A stretch of DNA of 64,000 bases from Salinivirgaceae bacterium (lineage in GTDB: Bacteria; Bacteroidota; Bacteroidia; Bacteroidales; SZUA-534), in contig JAFXQB010000001.1 in NCBI GenBank assembly GCA_017527435.1, positions 68,696 to 132,695 on the forward strand. Direction: 5' to 3'. Of the stretch, positions 32,318-41,809 are shown one piece after another. The translations under genes were made by a program, and so were the position numbers. The notes under the pieces are model-generated. The model ran no database searches and was not told the origin of the DNA. It saw only the letters and a list, made by a program, of their open reading frames with translations. The first letter of the stretch is position 1. Each line of letters starts with the position of its first letter.

Positions 32318-33298
32318 TTATATCTCTTTTAATTTGTTTTCAAATAGTTTTTTATCAGGCAGTTGCAATTGATATTGCGCCACCAGTGTTGGCGACAGGC
32401 TTCGTGATAAAGCGTACTCCACAACTTCGTCGTCTTTGTCGTGGCACAAAAGTATGCCAATACTTGGATTCTCGTGCGGTTTCTTTACGTCGCGGTCCAA
32501 TGCTTCAAGATAAAAATCCAGTTGGCCAAGGTATTCAGGCTTGAATTTGCCAACTTTCAATTCAAATGCCACCATTGCGCCAATGCCTCGGTGAAAGAAC
32601 AGCAAATCGACATAAAAATCTTGGCAGCCTACTTGCAACCGAAATTCTTCCGCCATAAATATGAAATCGTTACCAAGTTCCAGTATGAACTGCTTCATAT
32701 TCGCAACCAATGCTTTTTGCAATTCAGATTCGGAATGCGATTCGGGCAGCCCCAAAAACTCAAGCACGTATGTGTCTTTAATATCGGGCACGGTCATTTC
32801 TCTCACCGCTGGTGAGAGTTTTGCCGATGTCAGGCTTCTCTCATATTGAGCCGCATCAATCTGCCGTTCCAATTCTCTCTTTGTCAAATGATTACGACGG
32901 CACATATCAATGTAAAACAACCTTTCCTCGTTGGTTTTACATCTCGACATAATAGTGATATTATGTGTCCACGACAATTCTCTCACCGCTGGTGAGAGTT
33001 TTTCGTCTGAACTATACAACTCATAGAATTGCTTCATACGCCAAAGGTTCTTGTCGCTAAATCCTTTGGCATCAGTAATTTCAGTTGCAATGTATGCCGC
33101 CAATTGTGTTACAACACCTTTTCCCCAACCTGCTTCTTTAACTTTTATGCTTATGACCTGCCCAATCTGCCAATATAAATCAACAAGCGTTCGATTGGCC
33201 ACTTCAAATACCGTCTGCCGCGCGGCTCGAATTCGTTGCGCCAGAAATTCAAACACATCTTTTGTCGTTGCATCGATATTTGATATTTCAGTGTTCAT
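32318..33298 (-). CDS. DUF1016/YhcG-type PD-(D/E)XK nuclease family protein
   Basis: This is an intact 326-residue member. The N-terminal DUF1016_N helical domain includes V-D-L-Y-W-Q-I-G-Q-V-I-S. The C-terminal nuclease-like domain has the G-C-Q-D-F-Y-V-D-L-L-F-F-H-R motif and later V-A-F-E-L-K-V-G-K-F, which together give the D-(E)xK metal site. These proteins often sit in or beside restriction-modification loci and are suspected to aid nucleic-acid cleavage or Holliday-junction handling. It lies between the RhuM gene and the C5 methyltransferase. The protein contains the segment K-L-S-P-A-V-R-E twice, encoded by near-identical DNA (32812-32825 and 32984-33000). Confidence 0.88.
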   Translation of the reverse strand: MNTEISNIDATTKDVFEFLAQRIRAARQTVFEVANRTLVDLYWQIGQVISIKVKEAGWGKGVVTQLAAYIATEITDAKGFSDKNLWRMKQFYELYSSDEKLSPAVRELSWTHNITIMSRCKTNEERLFYIDMCRRNHLTKRELERQIDAAQYERSLTSAKLSPAVREMTVPDIKDTYVLEFLGLPESHSESELQKALVANMKQFILELGNDFIFMAEEFRLQVGCQDFYVDLLFFHRGIGAMVAFELKVGKFKPEYLGQLDFYLEALDRDVKKPHENPSIGILLCHDKDDEVVEYALSRSLSPTLVAQYQLQLPDKKLFENKLKEI

Positions 33299-33355
33299 AG
33301 TTGGACTTTTATTCCTGCAACTGCTCTAATTTCTTGAGTAGTTGATTATTAGGAT

Positions 33356-33387
33356 TTACTTTCTGTTTCTTATACTATTCGTTTAAT
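33356..33387. repeat. Direct repeat flanking DUF1016, right
   Basis: TTACTTTCTGTTTCTTATA, CTA, TTCGTTTAAT: partner of 32285-32314. Nearby, 33417-33443 has an AATTGCGAAAC/GTTTCGTAATT stem-loop just past the RhuM stop, possibly its transcript end. Confidence 0.55.
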
Positions 33388-33486
33388 TATTTATGCTTCT
33401 TCAACTATTTATGCTAATTGCGAAACTGTCCGTTTCGTAATTGATTTATGAATTATAATATTTTACTAAAACTCTGCAAGTTATAT

Positions 33487-34335
33487 CTAAATCAATTTCG
33501 TTATCATTTCATCGGCTTGCAACTGCATCTTGCAGAAAGCGAACCACCGCTTGCCCAAATCCTTGATTGACGCGCCAATGTGATACACATCATTATCGAT
33601 AATCAAAAACCTGTCGTGCGACTTGGTAAAGATACACAAATCTATCGGTTCGTACTGATTATTGTGCTGTGCCAGCGCCACATTTAATGACGGCGAAGTC
33701 TGTTGCGTGTAGATTTTGGCCGTTACATTTTTGGCGCGCTCGGCCAACCGCAGCAAGACTGTTTCATCAACATAGTTATCTATCAGCACAATACGTTTCC
33801 TTGCCGAGCGAATCAGATTGTTGACAAAAGCGAACGGCTCAAGCATCTGTCCATCGTAAAAAATTCCCTCGACAGGCGGCAGCGAAGTGCGCACAAAGAA
33901 GTCGATTTTGTTAGAATGCTCTTCAAGTATTTTTTGTTGTGTTTCAAGTTGGCCCTCAATGTTGGCCAGTCGGTTGTTCAATGCGTATCCTCTTAAAAGA
34001 TAATCTTTTAATATACCTGTTGTCCATATTCTGAATTGTGTGCCTCTCTGACTTTTAACACGATAGCCAACGGAAATAATGACATCGAGATTGTAATATT
34101 GGGTTCGGTATTTTTTCCCGTCTGCGGCAGTTGTCAAGTAATCCTTGACAACTGAACTTTTATCTAACTCCTTCTCTCTGAATATGTTATTAATATGAAG
34201 GCTGATATTTTGTTTTGTGGTTTCAAAAAGCACAGTCATTTGTTGCTGTGTCAGCCACACAGTTTCCTCACTCAACCGCACTTCAAGTTTTACGGCATCA
34301 TCGGGTTGGTATAATATGATTTCGTTCCTTGTCAT
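33487..34335 (-). CDS. RhuM-family protein with PLD-like C-terminus
   Basis: This protein of 282 residues has the RhuM start (V-R-L-S-E-E-T-V-W-L-T-Q-Q-Q-M-T-V-L-F and H-I-N-N-I-F-R-E-K-E-L), a DNA-binding-like region seen in phage antirepressor-type proteins. The C-terminal third resembles one phospholipase D half: I-V-L-I-D-N-Y-V-D and K-S-H-D-R-F-L-I-I-D-N, where the usual H-x-K is H-D-R. RhuM genes are frequent passengers of restriction loci. The role is unknown, with a defence-linked nucleic-acid protein the best guess. Confidence 0.82.
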   Translation of the reverse strand: MTRNEIILYQPDDAVKLEVRLSEETVWLTQQQMTVLFETTKQNISLHINNIFREKELDKSSVVKDYLTTAADGKKYRTQYYNLDVIISVGYRVKSQRGTQFRIWTTGILKDYLLRGYALNNRLANIEGQLETQQKILEEHSNKIDFFVRTSLPPVEGIFYDGQMLEPFAFVNNLIRSARKRIVLIDNYVDETVLLRLAERAKNVTAKIYTQQTSPSLNVALAQHNNQYEPIDLCIFTKSHDRFLIIDNDVYHIGASIKDLGKRWFAFCKMQLQADEMITKLI

Positions 34336-34443
34336 AAAATGCTAAATCTTCGCCTTAACGCGAACTACCAAGTTTTTATCGGTAGTTGATATTTAGTTTC
34401 GCCCCACACAAAAGGCTACCAAATATAGAAACAAAATGAAAAC

Positions 34444-34473
34444 AAAAAAGGCCCGCAACTTTCGTTACGAGCC
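34444..34473 (-). terminator. Terminator after patB-like gene
   Basis: On the minus strand GGCTCGTAAC, a GAAA tetraloop and GTTGCGGGCC pair over 10 positions (two G-U) and are followed by six T. It lies 25 nt past the stop of the aminotransferase gene. Confidence 0.85.
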
Positions 34474-34497
34474 CCTCAAAACACAGAAATATAAACC

Positions 34498-35682
34498 TCA
34501 TTTCAATGCAAAAGCAATCCTTTCCAGCGCTTCCTGCAAGACAACGCGCGGTGTGGCCACGTTGAGCCGCATAAACCCTTCGCCGCCGGGGCCGAACATT
34601 TCGCCGTCGTTCAGGGCAAGGCGGGCGCGGTTTATAAATAGGTCGTTCAGTTGGGTGTGGTTGAGTCCGAGCTGTCGGCAGTCGAGCCAGACAAGGAACG
34701 ATGCCTGCGGACGCAACGGTTTGATTTTCGGCAGGTTATCGGTGCAGAAGTGTTCAACAAGCAGCACGTTTTCTTCAACATAATCAAGCATTTGGCGGCG
34801 CCACTCTTCGCCTTGCGTGAAGGCCGCAATGGTGGCAATGGGCGCAAAAAGCGTCGGCTCGTCGAACTCGTTGGCCGACATCCACTTGAACAGCGGGCGG
34901 CGCAGAGCCGGGTTGGGCACAATGGCGTATGAGCTCACAATTCCGGCAATGTTGAATGTTTTCGACGGCGCGCCAAGCGTGATGCTGCAACGCGCGGCGG
35001 CTTCCGAAACGGTGGCAAACGGAATGTGGCGGTGGCCGAAAAGAGTCAGGTCGCAGTGAATCTCGTCGCTGATGACGATGACGTTGTTGCGGTCGCAGAT
35101 GTCGGCCACGCGCTCAAGCGTTGCGCGGTCCCAGACAATGCCGCCGGGGTTGTGCGGATTGCTTATCACCAGCATCCGGTTGCGCGGGTCGGCAGCCTGA
35201 CGCTCAAGCAGTTCAAGGTCCATACGGTAGCCGGTGAGCGCGCCGTTGGCGGTTACTTCGCAAAGCTGATTGTTCACCACTTCGCGGCCGTTGCCAAGCG
35301 TGGTCAGGCGGAACGGATGATAGACCGGCGGCTGAATGATGACGCGCTCGTCGGGTTTCAGCAAGGCATTGATTGCCATACCTATACCTTTCACAACACC
35401 CGGCACGTAGGTCAGCCATTCGCGCTCAACCCGCCACTGATGGTGGTCAAGAATCCAGCGCTGAATCGACGTCCAAAGCTCGTCGGGCGTGGCGGTGTAG
35501 CCGTAAATGGGGTGCTCAACGCGTCGCCGCAGAGCGTCAACAACAAAAGGCGGCGTGGCAAAATCCATATCGGCCACCCAGAGCGGAAGCAAATCGGCTC
35601 GACCGTAACGCTGCTGCAAAACACTGTGTTTAAGGTCGTTGCTGCCCGTGCGGTCAATCACTTCGTCGAAATTGTATCTCAT
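34498..35682 (-). CDS. PatB/MalY-type C-S lyase (class I/II aminotransferase fold)
   Basis: This is a PLP enzyme of 394 residues, the length of MalY/PatB beta-C-S lyases that split cystathionine or cysteine conjugates into thiol, pyruvate and ammonia. Visible marks are the N-terminal W-V-A-D-M-D-F-A-T-P-P-F, substrate loop N-P-H-N-P-G-G, S-D-E-I-H-C-D-L, and the PLP lysine in G-A-P-S-K-T-F-N-I-A-G. The start codon overlaps the end of the upstream Cys/Met-metabolism gene by 4 bp, so the pair is co-translated and would turn cysteine or cystathionine sulfur into homocysteine or a thiol. Confidence 0.9.
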   Translation of the reverse strand: MRYNFDEVIDRTGSNDLKHSVLQQRYGRADLLPLWVADMDFATPPFVVDALRRRVEHPIYGYTATPDELWTSIQRWILDHHQWRVEREWLTYVPGVVKGIGMAINALLKPDERVIIQPPVYHPFRLTTLGNGREVVNNQLCEVTANGALTGYRMDLELLERQAADPRNRMLVISNPHNPGGIVWDRATLERVADICDRNNVIVISDEIHCDLTLFGHRHIPFATVSEAAARCSITLGAPSKTFNIAGIVSSYAIVPNPALRRPLFKWMSANEFDEPTLFAPIATIAAFTQGEEWRRQMLDYVEENVLLVEHFCTDNLPKIKPLRPQASFLVWLDCRQLGLNHTQLNDLFINRARLALNDGEMFGPGGEGFMRLNVATPRVVLQEALERIAFALK

Positions 35683-36866
35683 TCCAATGCCTGTTTAATG
35701 TCGTTAAAAATGTCGTCAACGTCTTCAAGGCCAACGCTCAAGCGGATGGTCGTCTGCTTGACGTCGACGTCGCGCAGTTGGCTGTCGCTGAAGTTGCCAA
35801 AAATAGTTGATGCCGGGTGAATTGCCAACGTTTTGTTGTCGAACAGGTTGGTTGCACGCAGAATGAGCCGTAGGCGGTTAAGGAAGCTGAAACAGGCGTC
35901 GCGGTCGGCAAGGTCGATGGTGAGCATTGCGCCGCCGGTCGGGCCAAACTGCCGTTGCGCCCGCTCGTAGTACGGATTGTCGGGCAAACCGATATAATTT
36001 ACTGATTTTATGTTTTTTAACTTTTGCAGTTTCTTTGCAAGTTTAAGCGCGTTGGCCGACTGCACACGGTAGCGCGCGTCCAGCGTCTCAAGGCCGAGAG
36101 TCTGCATATAGGCGGCGTGCGGGGTCATATACGAGCCCAGATTGAACAGAATCTCGTACGCAATCCGCTCGTGAAAGCCGGGAACCGTGCCATAATCGAT
36201 GACCAGTCCGCCGAGCGATGTGGCGCCACCCGAGACATATTTGGTGCTCGAAACCAACTCAATATCAACGCCCAAGTCGGCCAAGCGCGTCTCGGTGAAC
36301 GGAATGGCCGTGGAATCGACAATCAGCGGAACATTACACGCGTGAACCACTTGCGCAATCTGCTGCAAGTCAGCCACTTCGAGCTGCGGATTCGACACCG
36401 CTTCAAGAAAAACGCAGCAGGTGTTATCGTCGATTTTAGAGCGCAGCTGTTCAACATCGTTCATATTACAGACGCGCGCTTCAACGCCAAATCGCGCCAG
36501 CGTGCGGGTTATCAGGTTGAAAGTGTTGCCGAAAAGGTGTTTCGACGCCACAATATTCTTCCCATTCTCCGCAAGGGCGATGAACGTTGACGCGATGGCC
36601 GCCATACCCGAATTGAAAGCCGTCACGTGGGTCGCCCCGGTGATTGCCTTCACCTTCGACTCGAAGTAGGTAACTGTCGGATTTTCAACGCGCGAGTAGT
36701 CAGGTGCTTCAATGCGTCCGCAGAACGCGTCGGACATTGTCTTGGCGTCGTCAAACTGATAGGCCACCGTGTTATAAACCGGCATACTTATTGCCCCGTA
36801 GGCGTCGCGCCGCGCAAACTGCGTATGTATCGCTTTTGTCTGTCTTTTAATAGTTTTCTGTGACAT
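35679..36866 (-). CDS. Cys/Met metabolism PLP enzyme (cystathionine gamma-synthase / gamma-lyase family)
   Basis: This is a fold-type I PLP protein of 395 residues. It has N-S-G-M-A-A-I (PLP phosphate), D-Y-S-R-V-E-N-P-T, V-D-S-T-A-I-P-F-T and the PLP lysine in L-V-S-S-T-K-Y-V-S-G-G. These fit cystathionine gamma-synthase, O-acetylhomoserine sulfhydrylase or methionine gamma-lyase, which motifs alone do not separate. Paired with the PatB-like lyase, a gamma-synthase in methionine synthesis is most likely. The start at 36866 lies 22 nt below a -7 box (36889-36896); the longer frame to 36920 would span that promoter. Confidence 0.9.
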   Translation of the reverse strand: MSQKTIKRQTKAIHTQFARRDAYGAISMPVYNTVAYQFDDAKTMSDAFCGRIEAPDYSRVENPTVTYFESKVKAITGATHVTAFNSGMAAIASTFIALAENGKNIVASKHLFGNTFNLITRTLARFGVEARVCNMNDVEQLRSKIDDNTCCVFLEAVSNPQLEVADLQQIAQVVHACNVPLIVDSTAIPFTETRLADLGVDIELVSSTKYVSGGATSLGGLVIDYGTVPGFHERIAYEILFNLGSYMTPHAAYMQTLGLETLDARYRVQSANALKLAKKLQKLKNIKSVNYIGLPDNPYYERAQRQFGPTGGAMLTIDLADRDACFSFLNRLRLILRATNLFDNKTLAIHPASTIFGNFSDSQLRDVDVKQTTIRLSVGLEDVDDIFNDIKQALE

Positions 36867-36888
36867 ATTTTTTCTGTGTTTTGACGCG

Positions 36889-36896
36889 CAAAAGTA
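36889..36896 (-). promoter_or_regulatory. -7 box of the PLP-enzyme pair
   Basis: The minus strand reads TACTTTTG, a perfect TAnnTTTG box, leaving a leader of roughly 15 nt. No 7-7-7 sulfur palindrome is nearby, so this operon is probably outside that regulon. Confidence 0.6.
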
Positions 36897-37222
36897 TATC
36901 GGCGTAGAAATATCTGCCAAGTTTTGATTTGATTATGGAAAATACAACTACAGATTGACGGATTGTAGAATTTATATCCAAATTACCACCCCAAACGCCT
37001 TCCACACAGAATGACATTCCAACCGCAGAACTTTTTTCGGGCTAAAAACGCCGAAAAGTTTTTAAAGTTAGCCGCCTATAGGTATCTTTGGCCGCCGATT
37101 TTTTGAATAGTGACCGAGCAAAACGGTTGCCAACAGAAAACCGACTTAAAAAGTTAGGACTTTAATTACACGTTAAACTCTAAACTTCTAAACTTTTAAA
37201 CTTTAAACTTTTACATAACGAT
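36897..37222. other. Divergent intergenic region before purB
   Basis: There is no gene here. A hairpin AACTTTTTTCGG / CCGAAAAGTTTTT lies at 37029-37063. On the plus strand TATCTTTG (37083-37090) is a good -7 box for purB, leaving a leader of about 125 nt. Confidence 0.5.
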
Positions 37223-38572
37223 ATGGAACTCAACGAATTGACAGCAATAAGCCCCATTGACGGCCGCTATCGCTCAAAAACCGAATCGCTCGACAACTAT
37301 TTCTCGGAATTCGGACTCATCCGCTACCGCGTTTTGGTTGAATGTGAGTATTTTATAGCACTCTGCAACATTCCGCTCAAGAATTTGGCGGGCGTTGACA
37401 AAAACTGCTTCGACAAAATCCGCAAAATCTACAACGACTTTTCATTCGACGATGCGCTGCGTATCAAGGAGATAGAGAAGACAACCAACCACGATGTGAA
37501 GGCGGTTGAGTATTTCTTGAAAGAGAAGTTCGACGGCCTTGGATTGGCTGATTACAAGGAGTTTATCCATTTCGGTCTGACATCGCAGGACATCAACAAC
37601 ACGGCTATCCCCTACTCGCTGCGCGATGCGATAAAAGATGTTTACTATCCGCTCATCGAGCAGATTATCAACACATTGGCCGATATGGCCGAGCAGTGGA
37701 AGCACGTGGCAATGCTGGCTCACACTCACGGTCAGCCCGCTTCACCAACGCGACTTGGCAAAGAGTTGATGGTGTTTGTCGAGCGGCTCAACAAGCAGTT
37801 GGAACTGCTCAAGAGCATTCCGTGCTCGGCAAAATTCGGTGGCGCCACAGGCGGCTTCAACGCCCATATGGTGGCCTATCCCGAGATTGACTGGGTTGAG
37901 TTCGCCAACAATTTCGTGGGCAACATTCTGCATCTGGAGCGCCTGCAAACAACCACGCAAATTGCTCATTACGACGACCTTGGCGCCATCTTCGACAACT
38001 TCAAACGCATCAACACCATACTCATCGACCTTTGCCGCGACATCTGGACATACATCTCGATGGAGTATTTCAAGCAGAAAATCAAGGCGGGCGAAGTTGG
38101 CTCGTCGGCAATGCCGCACAAGGTGAACCCAATCGATTTTGAGAACGCCGAAGGCAACCTGGGCGTGGCAAACGCTGTGTTTGAGCACTTCTCGGCCAAA
38201 CTGCCAATCTCGCGTATGCAGCGCGACCTGACCGACTCAACCGTTCTGCGCAACATCGGCGTGCCGCTCGGCCACACCGTCATCGCACTCAAATCGCTGC
38301 AGAAAGGCCTTGGGAAACTGATACTTAACGAAGACAAACTGAAGAGCGACCTTGAAGCCAACTGGAGTGTGGTTGCCGAAGCCCTGCAGACCATTCTGCG
38401 CCGCGAAGGCTACCCGAAACCTTACGAAACGCTCAAGGAACTGACGCGCACCAACTCGAAGGTTACCGAGCAATCGATTCACGAATTCATTCAGACACTG
38501 AACGTTAGCGACTCGGTGAAAGAAGAAATGATGAAGATTACACCGCACAACTACACTGGTATTTATTTCTAA
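37223..38572 (+). CDS. purB: Adenylosuccinate lyase
   Basis: This enzyme of 449 residues acts twice in purine synthesis, splitting SAICAR and adenylosuccinate to release fumarate. The start L-T-A-I-S-P-I-D-G-R-Y and the flexible signature loop G-S-S-A-M-P-H-K-V-N-P-I are diagnostic, and H-T-H-G-Q-P-A-S-P-T carries the catalytic histidine. It is cytoplasmic and full length. The ABC exporter gene begins 10 nt downstream, so they may share a transcript, although the functions are unrelated. Confidence 0.97.
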   Translation: MELNELTAISPIDGRYRSKTESLDNYFSEFGLIRYRVLVECEYFIALCNIPLKNLAGVDKNCFDKIRKIYNDFSFDDALRIKEIEKTTNHDVKAVEYFLKEKFDGLGLADYKEFIHFGLTSQDINNTAIPYSLRDAIKDVYYPLIEQIINTLADMAEQWKHVAMLAHTHGQPASPTRLGKELMVFVERLNKQLELLKSIPCSAKFGGATGGFNAHMVAYPEIDWVEFANNFVGNILHLERLQTTTQIAHYDDLGAIFDNFKRINTILIDLCRDIWTYISMEYFKQKIKAGEVGSSAMPHKVNPIDFENAEGNLGVANAVFEHFSAKLPISRMQRDLTDSTVLRNIGVPLGHTVIALKSLQKGLGKLILNEDKLKSDLEANWSVVAEALQTILRREGYPKPYETLKELTRTNSKVTEQSIHEFIQTLNVSDSVKEEMMKITPHNYTGIYF

Positions 38573-38582
38573 AAAGCTGATA

Positions 38583-40412
38583 ATGAAAGGACTAAAGCGA
38601 ATACTGCAATATGTTTTTCCGCGCTACACCGGGCAGGCGCTGCTGAATTTCCTATTCATAGGCTTGTCGACAATTGGCGGATTATGCTCATTCACAATGG
38701 TAATACCATTTCTTCAGGTACTTTTCGACCAATCAATTACCACAACACCGACTCTCGATGCATTCGACTGGAGCATTGAATCTGTCACTAATATTTTCAA
38801 CTACTATTTAGTGCTGATTATCAATGAATACGGAAAACTATCTGCTCTACTCTACCTTTCAGTGTTCATTCTGGTTGCAATATTTATAAAGACCGGCTTT
38901 ATGTACTTCTCGTCGTTGGTGATGGTAAACATTCGATACGGCATAATCCGCGACTTACGTAACTCATTGTACAACAAGATTACACGTCTATCGCTTGGGT
39001 TCTATTCCGACGAACATAAAGGCGATGTGATATCGCGTATGACTAACGATGTAAACGAAGTTGAGACATCAGTTCTAAAATCATTCGACGTGATTTTCAA
39101 AGACCCAATAACGCTAATCGCGTCAATGATTCTGCTTATCTATATGAGTCCGAAACTCACACTGTTTGTGCTCATTATGCTTCCAGTATCAGGCGGCATT
39201 GTCGGACGCATCGGCAGCACATTGCGCAAAAGTTCGAGCGAAGTTCAGAGCCGTCTGGGCAGCCTGCTTTCGCTGATTGAAGAAACGTTGGGCGGATTGC
39301 GCATAATTAAGTCGTTCAGCGCTCACGACAAGGTTCACAACAGTTTCTGCGAAGAAAATCAGATGTATATCCGCGCCTCGAAACGAATGATGCGGCGACG
39401 TATGCTGGCCGGTCCCATTAGCGAGTTTCTGGGGTCAACAATTCTGATTATTGTGCTGTGGTTCGGCGGCAAACTTGTTCTGAACGGTGATGAATCGCTT
39501 TCAAGTTCGGCTTTAATTGGTTATCTAGTGATTTTCTCGCAAATGATTTCGCCTGCGAAACAGATTATCGATGCTTGGTATAGTATTCAGAAAGGTTTGG
39601 CTTCGAGTGACCGAATCGATGAACTGCTCAACGCCGAAATCACCATCCGCGACTGCGAGAACCCAAAACCGATAACCAAATTCGATAGCGAAATTGAATA
39701 CCGCAACGTATCGTTCAAATATGTCAACAACGATATGGTTCTCAAAGATATAAATCTGACTATCAAGAAGGGACGGACAGTTGCGCTTGTGGGTCAGTCG
39801 GGTTCGGGCAAATCAACAATGGTTGACCTTCTGCCGCGATTCTACGATGTGGTCGGCGGCGGAATCTACGTTGACGGCACCAATATCAAAGACCTGAAAA
39901 TCGTTGACCTACGGCATTTGATGGGCATCGTGGGGCAAGAGAGCTTCCTGTTCAACGACACCATTTTCAACAACATAGCCTTTGGCGTTGAACACGCCAC
40001 AATGGAACAGGTGATTGAAGCCGCAAAAATCGCCAACGCGCACGATTTTATTATGGAAACGCCCGACGGCTACCAAAGCACCGTTGGCGACCGTGGCGGC
40101 AAGCTCTCGGGCGGTCAGCGGCAGCGCATCAGCATTGCGCGCGCCATCCTGGCCAACCCGCCGATTATGATTTTGGACGAAGCCACATCGGCACTCGACA
40201 CCGAGTCGGAAAAACTGGTTCAAGACGCGCTCTTCCGCCTGATGGAAAACCGCACGTCAATCGTCATCGCCCACAGGCTCTCAACGGTTGTGAACGCCGA
40301 CCTGATTTGCGTTCTGCAAGACGGCGAGATTATTGAGCGCGGCACCCACGCCGAACTGATGGCTCTGGGCGGCCAATACAAGAAACTGCACGATATTCAG
40401 ACATTTGCGTAA
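38583..40412 (+). CDS. MsbA-like ABC exporter (fused permease-ATPase)
   Basis: This is a 609-residue half-transporter. The N-terminal 320 residues contain about six membrane helices. The ATPase domain has Walker A G-Q-S-G-S-G-K-S, signature L-S-G-G-Q-R-Q-R, Walker B I-M-I-L-D-E-A-T-S-A-L-D and the H-loop A-H-R-L-S-T. Homodimers of this kind export lipids (MsbA), drugs or peptides. Its solitary place after purB is common in Bacteroidota and suits the lipid A-core flippase, but the substrate is not proven. Confidence 0.92.
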   Translation: MKGLKRILQYVFPRYTGQALLNFLFIGLSTIGGLCSFTMVIPFLQVLFDQSITTTPTLDAFDWSIESVTNIFNYYLVLIINEYGKLSALLYLSVFILVAIFIKTGFMYFSSLVMVNIRYGIIRDLRNSLYNKITRLSLGFYSDEHKGDVISRMTNDVNEVETSVLKSFDVIFKDPITLIASMILLIYMSPKLTLFVLIMLPVSGGIVGRIGSTLRKSSSEVQSRLGSLLSLIEETLGGLRIIKSFSAHDKVHNSFCEENQMYIRASKRMMRRRMLAGPISEFLGSTILIIVLWFGGKLVLNGDESLSSSALIGYLVIFSQMISPAKQIIDAWYSIQKGLASSDRIDELLNAEITIRDCENPKPITKFDSEIEYRNVSFKYVNNDMVLKDINLTIKKGRTVALVGQSGSGKSTMVDLLPRFYDVVGGGIYVDGTNIKDLKIVDLRHLMGIVGQESFLFNDTIFNNIAFGVEHATMEQVIEAAKIANAHDFIMETPDGYQSTVGDRGGKLSGGQRQRISIARAILANPPIMILDEATSALDTESEKLVQDALFRLMENRTSIVIAHRLSTVVNADLICVLQDGEIIERGTHAELMALGGQYKKLHDIQTFA

Positions 40413-40451
40413 AAAATCTTTATATTTACAAACAACTAATATTAAATCGAA

Positions 40452-41036
40452 ATGAAAACAAAACAACTTTTGGCAATATGCCTGATGATTGCGACAACAC
40501 TGACCGCAACAGCACAAAAACATCAAACTTTCAAAAGCGTACCCATTGACGGCAAAACAGGCACCTTCATCAATCAGCTGAAACAGAAAGGTTTTAATGC
40601 GGTTGACGATTCAGAAACACTAACCGGCACCTTCGCCGGCTATGACGATTGCGAAGTGACGGTGCTCTCATCGGCGCAGACCAATAATGTTTACGGCGTC
40701 AGGGTGAAAATTCCGATGTGCGCGCCACTATCGATTTATGCCGAATACAAAAAGCTGCAAGCCGCACTGACCGAAAAATATGGCGAACCGCTGAAACCCG
40801 AAAATGAGCAAACGACTAAAGAAGATGACTTTATTACAGCACTTTACAAATTGATTGCCGATGTGAAAGAGACTTTCGAATTCCCGTATAACAGCGTTTT
40901 CGACACCGGCAACGGCAATGTTCTGCTGAATGGTGCTTGGATTGCATCGGAATGCGGTGGCGGTTACATTATTATAACTTACATCGATAAAGTCAACAAC
41001 GACTTGCAACAGAAAAGCATCTACGACGATTTGTAG
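40452..41036 (+). CDS. Secreted protein of unknown function
   Basis: This is a 194-residue product with a clear signal peptide (L-L-A-I-C-L-M-I-A-T-T-L-T-A-T-A-Q). The mature part has V-P-I-D-G-K-T-G-T-F-I-N-Q-L-K-Q-K-G-F early, a repeated pattern in Bacteroidota periplasmic proteins that follow a two-strand layout, and I-I-I-T-Y-I-D near the end. No catalytic motif is seen. It lies 40 nt after the ABC exporter, so it may be co-expressed. Confidence 0.75.
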   Translation: MKTKQLLAICLMIATTLTATAQKHQTFKSVPIDGKTGTFINQLKQKGFNAVDDSETLTGTFAGYDDCEVTVLSSAQTNNVYGVRVKIPMCAPLSIYAEYKKLQAALTEKYGEPLKPENEQTTKEDDFITALYKLIADVKETFEFPYNSVFDTGNGNVLLNGAWIASECGGGYIIITYIDKVNNDLQQKSIYDDL

Positions 41037-41044
41037 ATAAACCC

Positions 41045-41761
41045 CTATCCTCGCCGCTGATTCTTCACAAACGCATCGAAAAACTCGTCTCTAAAACTCT
41101 CGCCGATAGCGATTTCGTGCGGGCCAATGTAAATGTCGTTGTTGTCGAAGGCATCGATATGGGTGGTGTTGACAATGTACGACTTGCTGACGCGCATAAA
41201 CATCGACGGGGGCAGCAAGGCTGATATGCCCTTAAGATTCATTCGTGTGATAATCTTTTGATTTTCAAGTTGAAGCACCACATAATCCTTCAAGCCCTCG
41301 ACAAAAAGAATGTCGGCAAAGCAGACCTTGCAGTACTTGCGGTCCGACTTGACAAAAAAGTAGTCGTCGGCACCTGGTTCTATGTTCTGCTTGTCGCCCT
41401 GCGTGAGCAGTTTGAAGTAACTGACGGCCTTATCGACAGCCTTCAGAAAACGCTCTTTTTCAACGGGTTTCACAAGAAAATCGACGGCATCAACCTCGTA
41501 ACTGTCAATGGCGTATTCGGAATAGGCGGTGGTGAAAATGACAAGCGTTTGCGGTGAAATGGTGCGGGCAAACTCAATGCCCGTCAAGCCTGGCATCTGA
41601 ATGTCGAGAAAGGCTAAATCGACCTGCGTCTGCGACAGGAAACGCTGCGCCGCCAATGCACTGCCGAACGTTCCAATCAGCGTCAGTTCGGGTGCCGACT
41701 CAAGCAGAATCTCTATCGCATCGCGCGCAAGTGGCTCATCATCAACTATTATGCAGTTCAT
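41045..41761 (-). CDS. LytTR-family response regulator
   Basis: This 238-residue regulator has a receiver domain (I-V-D-D-E-P-L-A, phosphoacceptor Asp in L-A-F-L-D-I-Q-M-P-G, Thr in I-F-T-T-A-Y, Lys in F-L-V-K-P) and a LytTR DNA-binding domain (K-Y-C-K-V, I-L-F-V-E-G-L-K-D-Y, F-M-R-V-S-K-S-Y-I-V-N). It should answer the LytS/YesM-type kinases at 42.5-44.6 kb, from which it is separated by a toxin-antitoxin pair. Such systems commonly control outer-membrane genes; the TonB receptor next to the kinases is a candidate target. Confidence 0.93.
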   Translation of the reverse strand: MNCIIVDDEPLARDAIEILLESAPELTLIGTFGSALAAQRFLSQTQVDLAFLDIQMPGLTGIEFARTISPQTLVIFTTAYSEYAIDSYEVDAVDFLVKPVEKERFLKAVDKAVSYFKLLTQGDKQNIEPGADDYFFVKSDRKYCKVCFADILFVEGLKDYVVLQLENQKIITRMNLKGISALLPPSMFMRVSKSYIVNTTHIDAFDNNDIYIGPHEIAIGESFRDEFFDAFVKNQRRG

Positions 41762-41809
41762 TGGTGAAATGGTTAGGGGTAAGTGTTTAGTGGTGAGAAG
41801 TTTTCTGTG

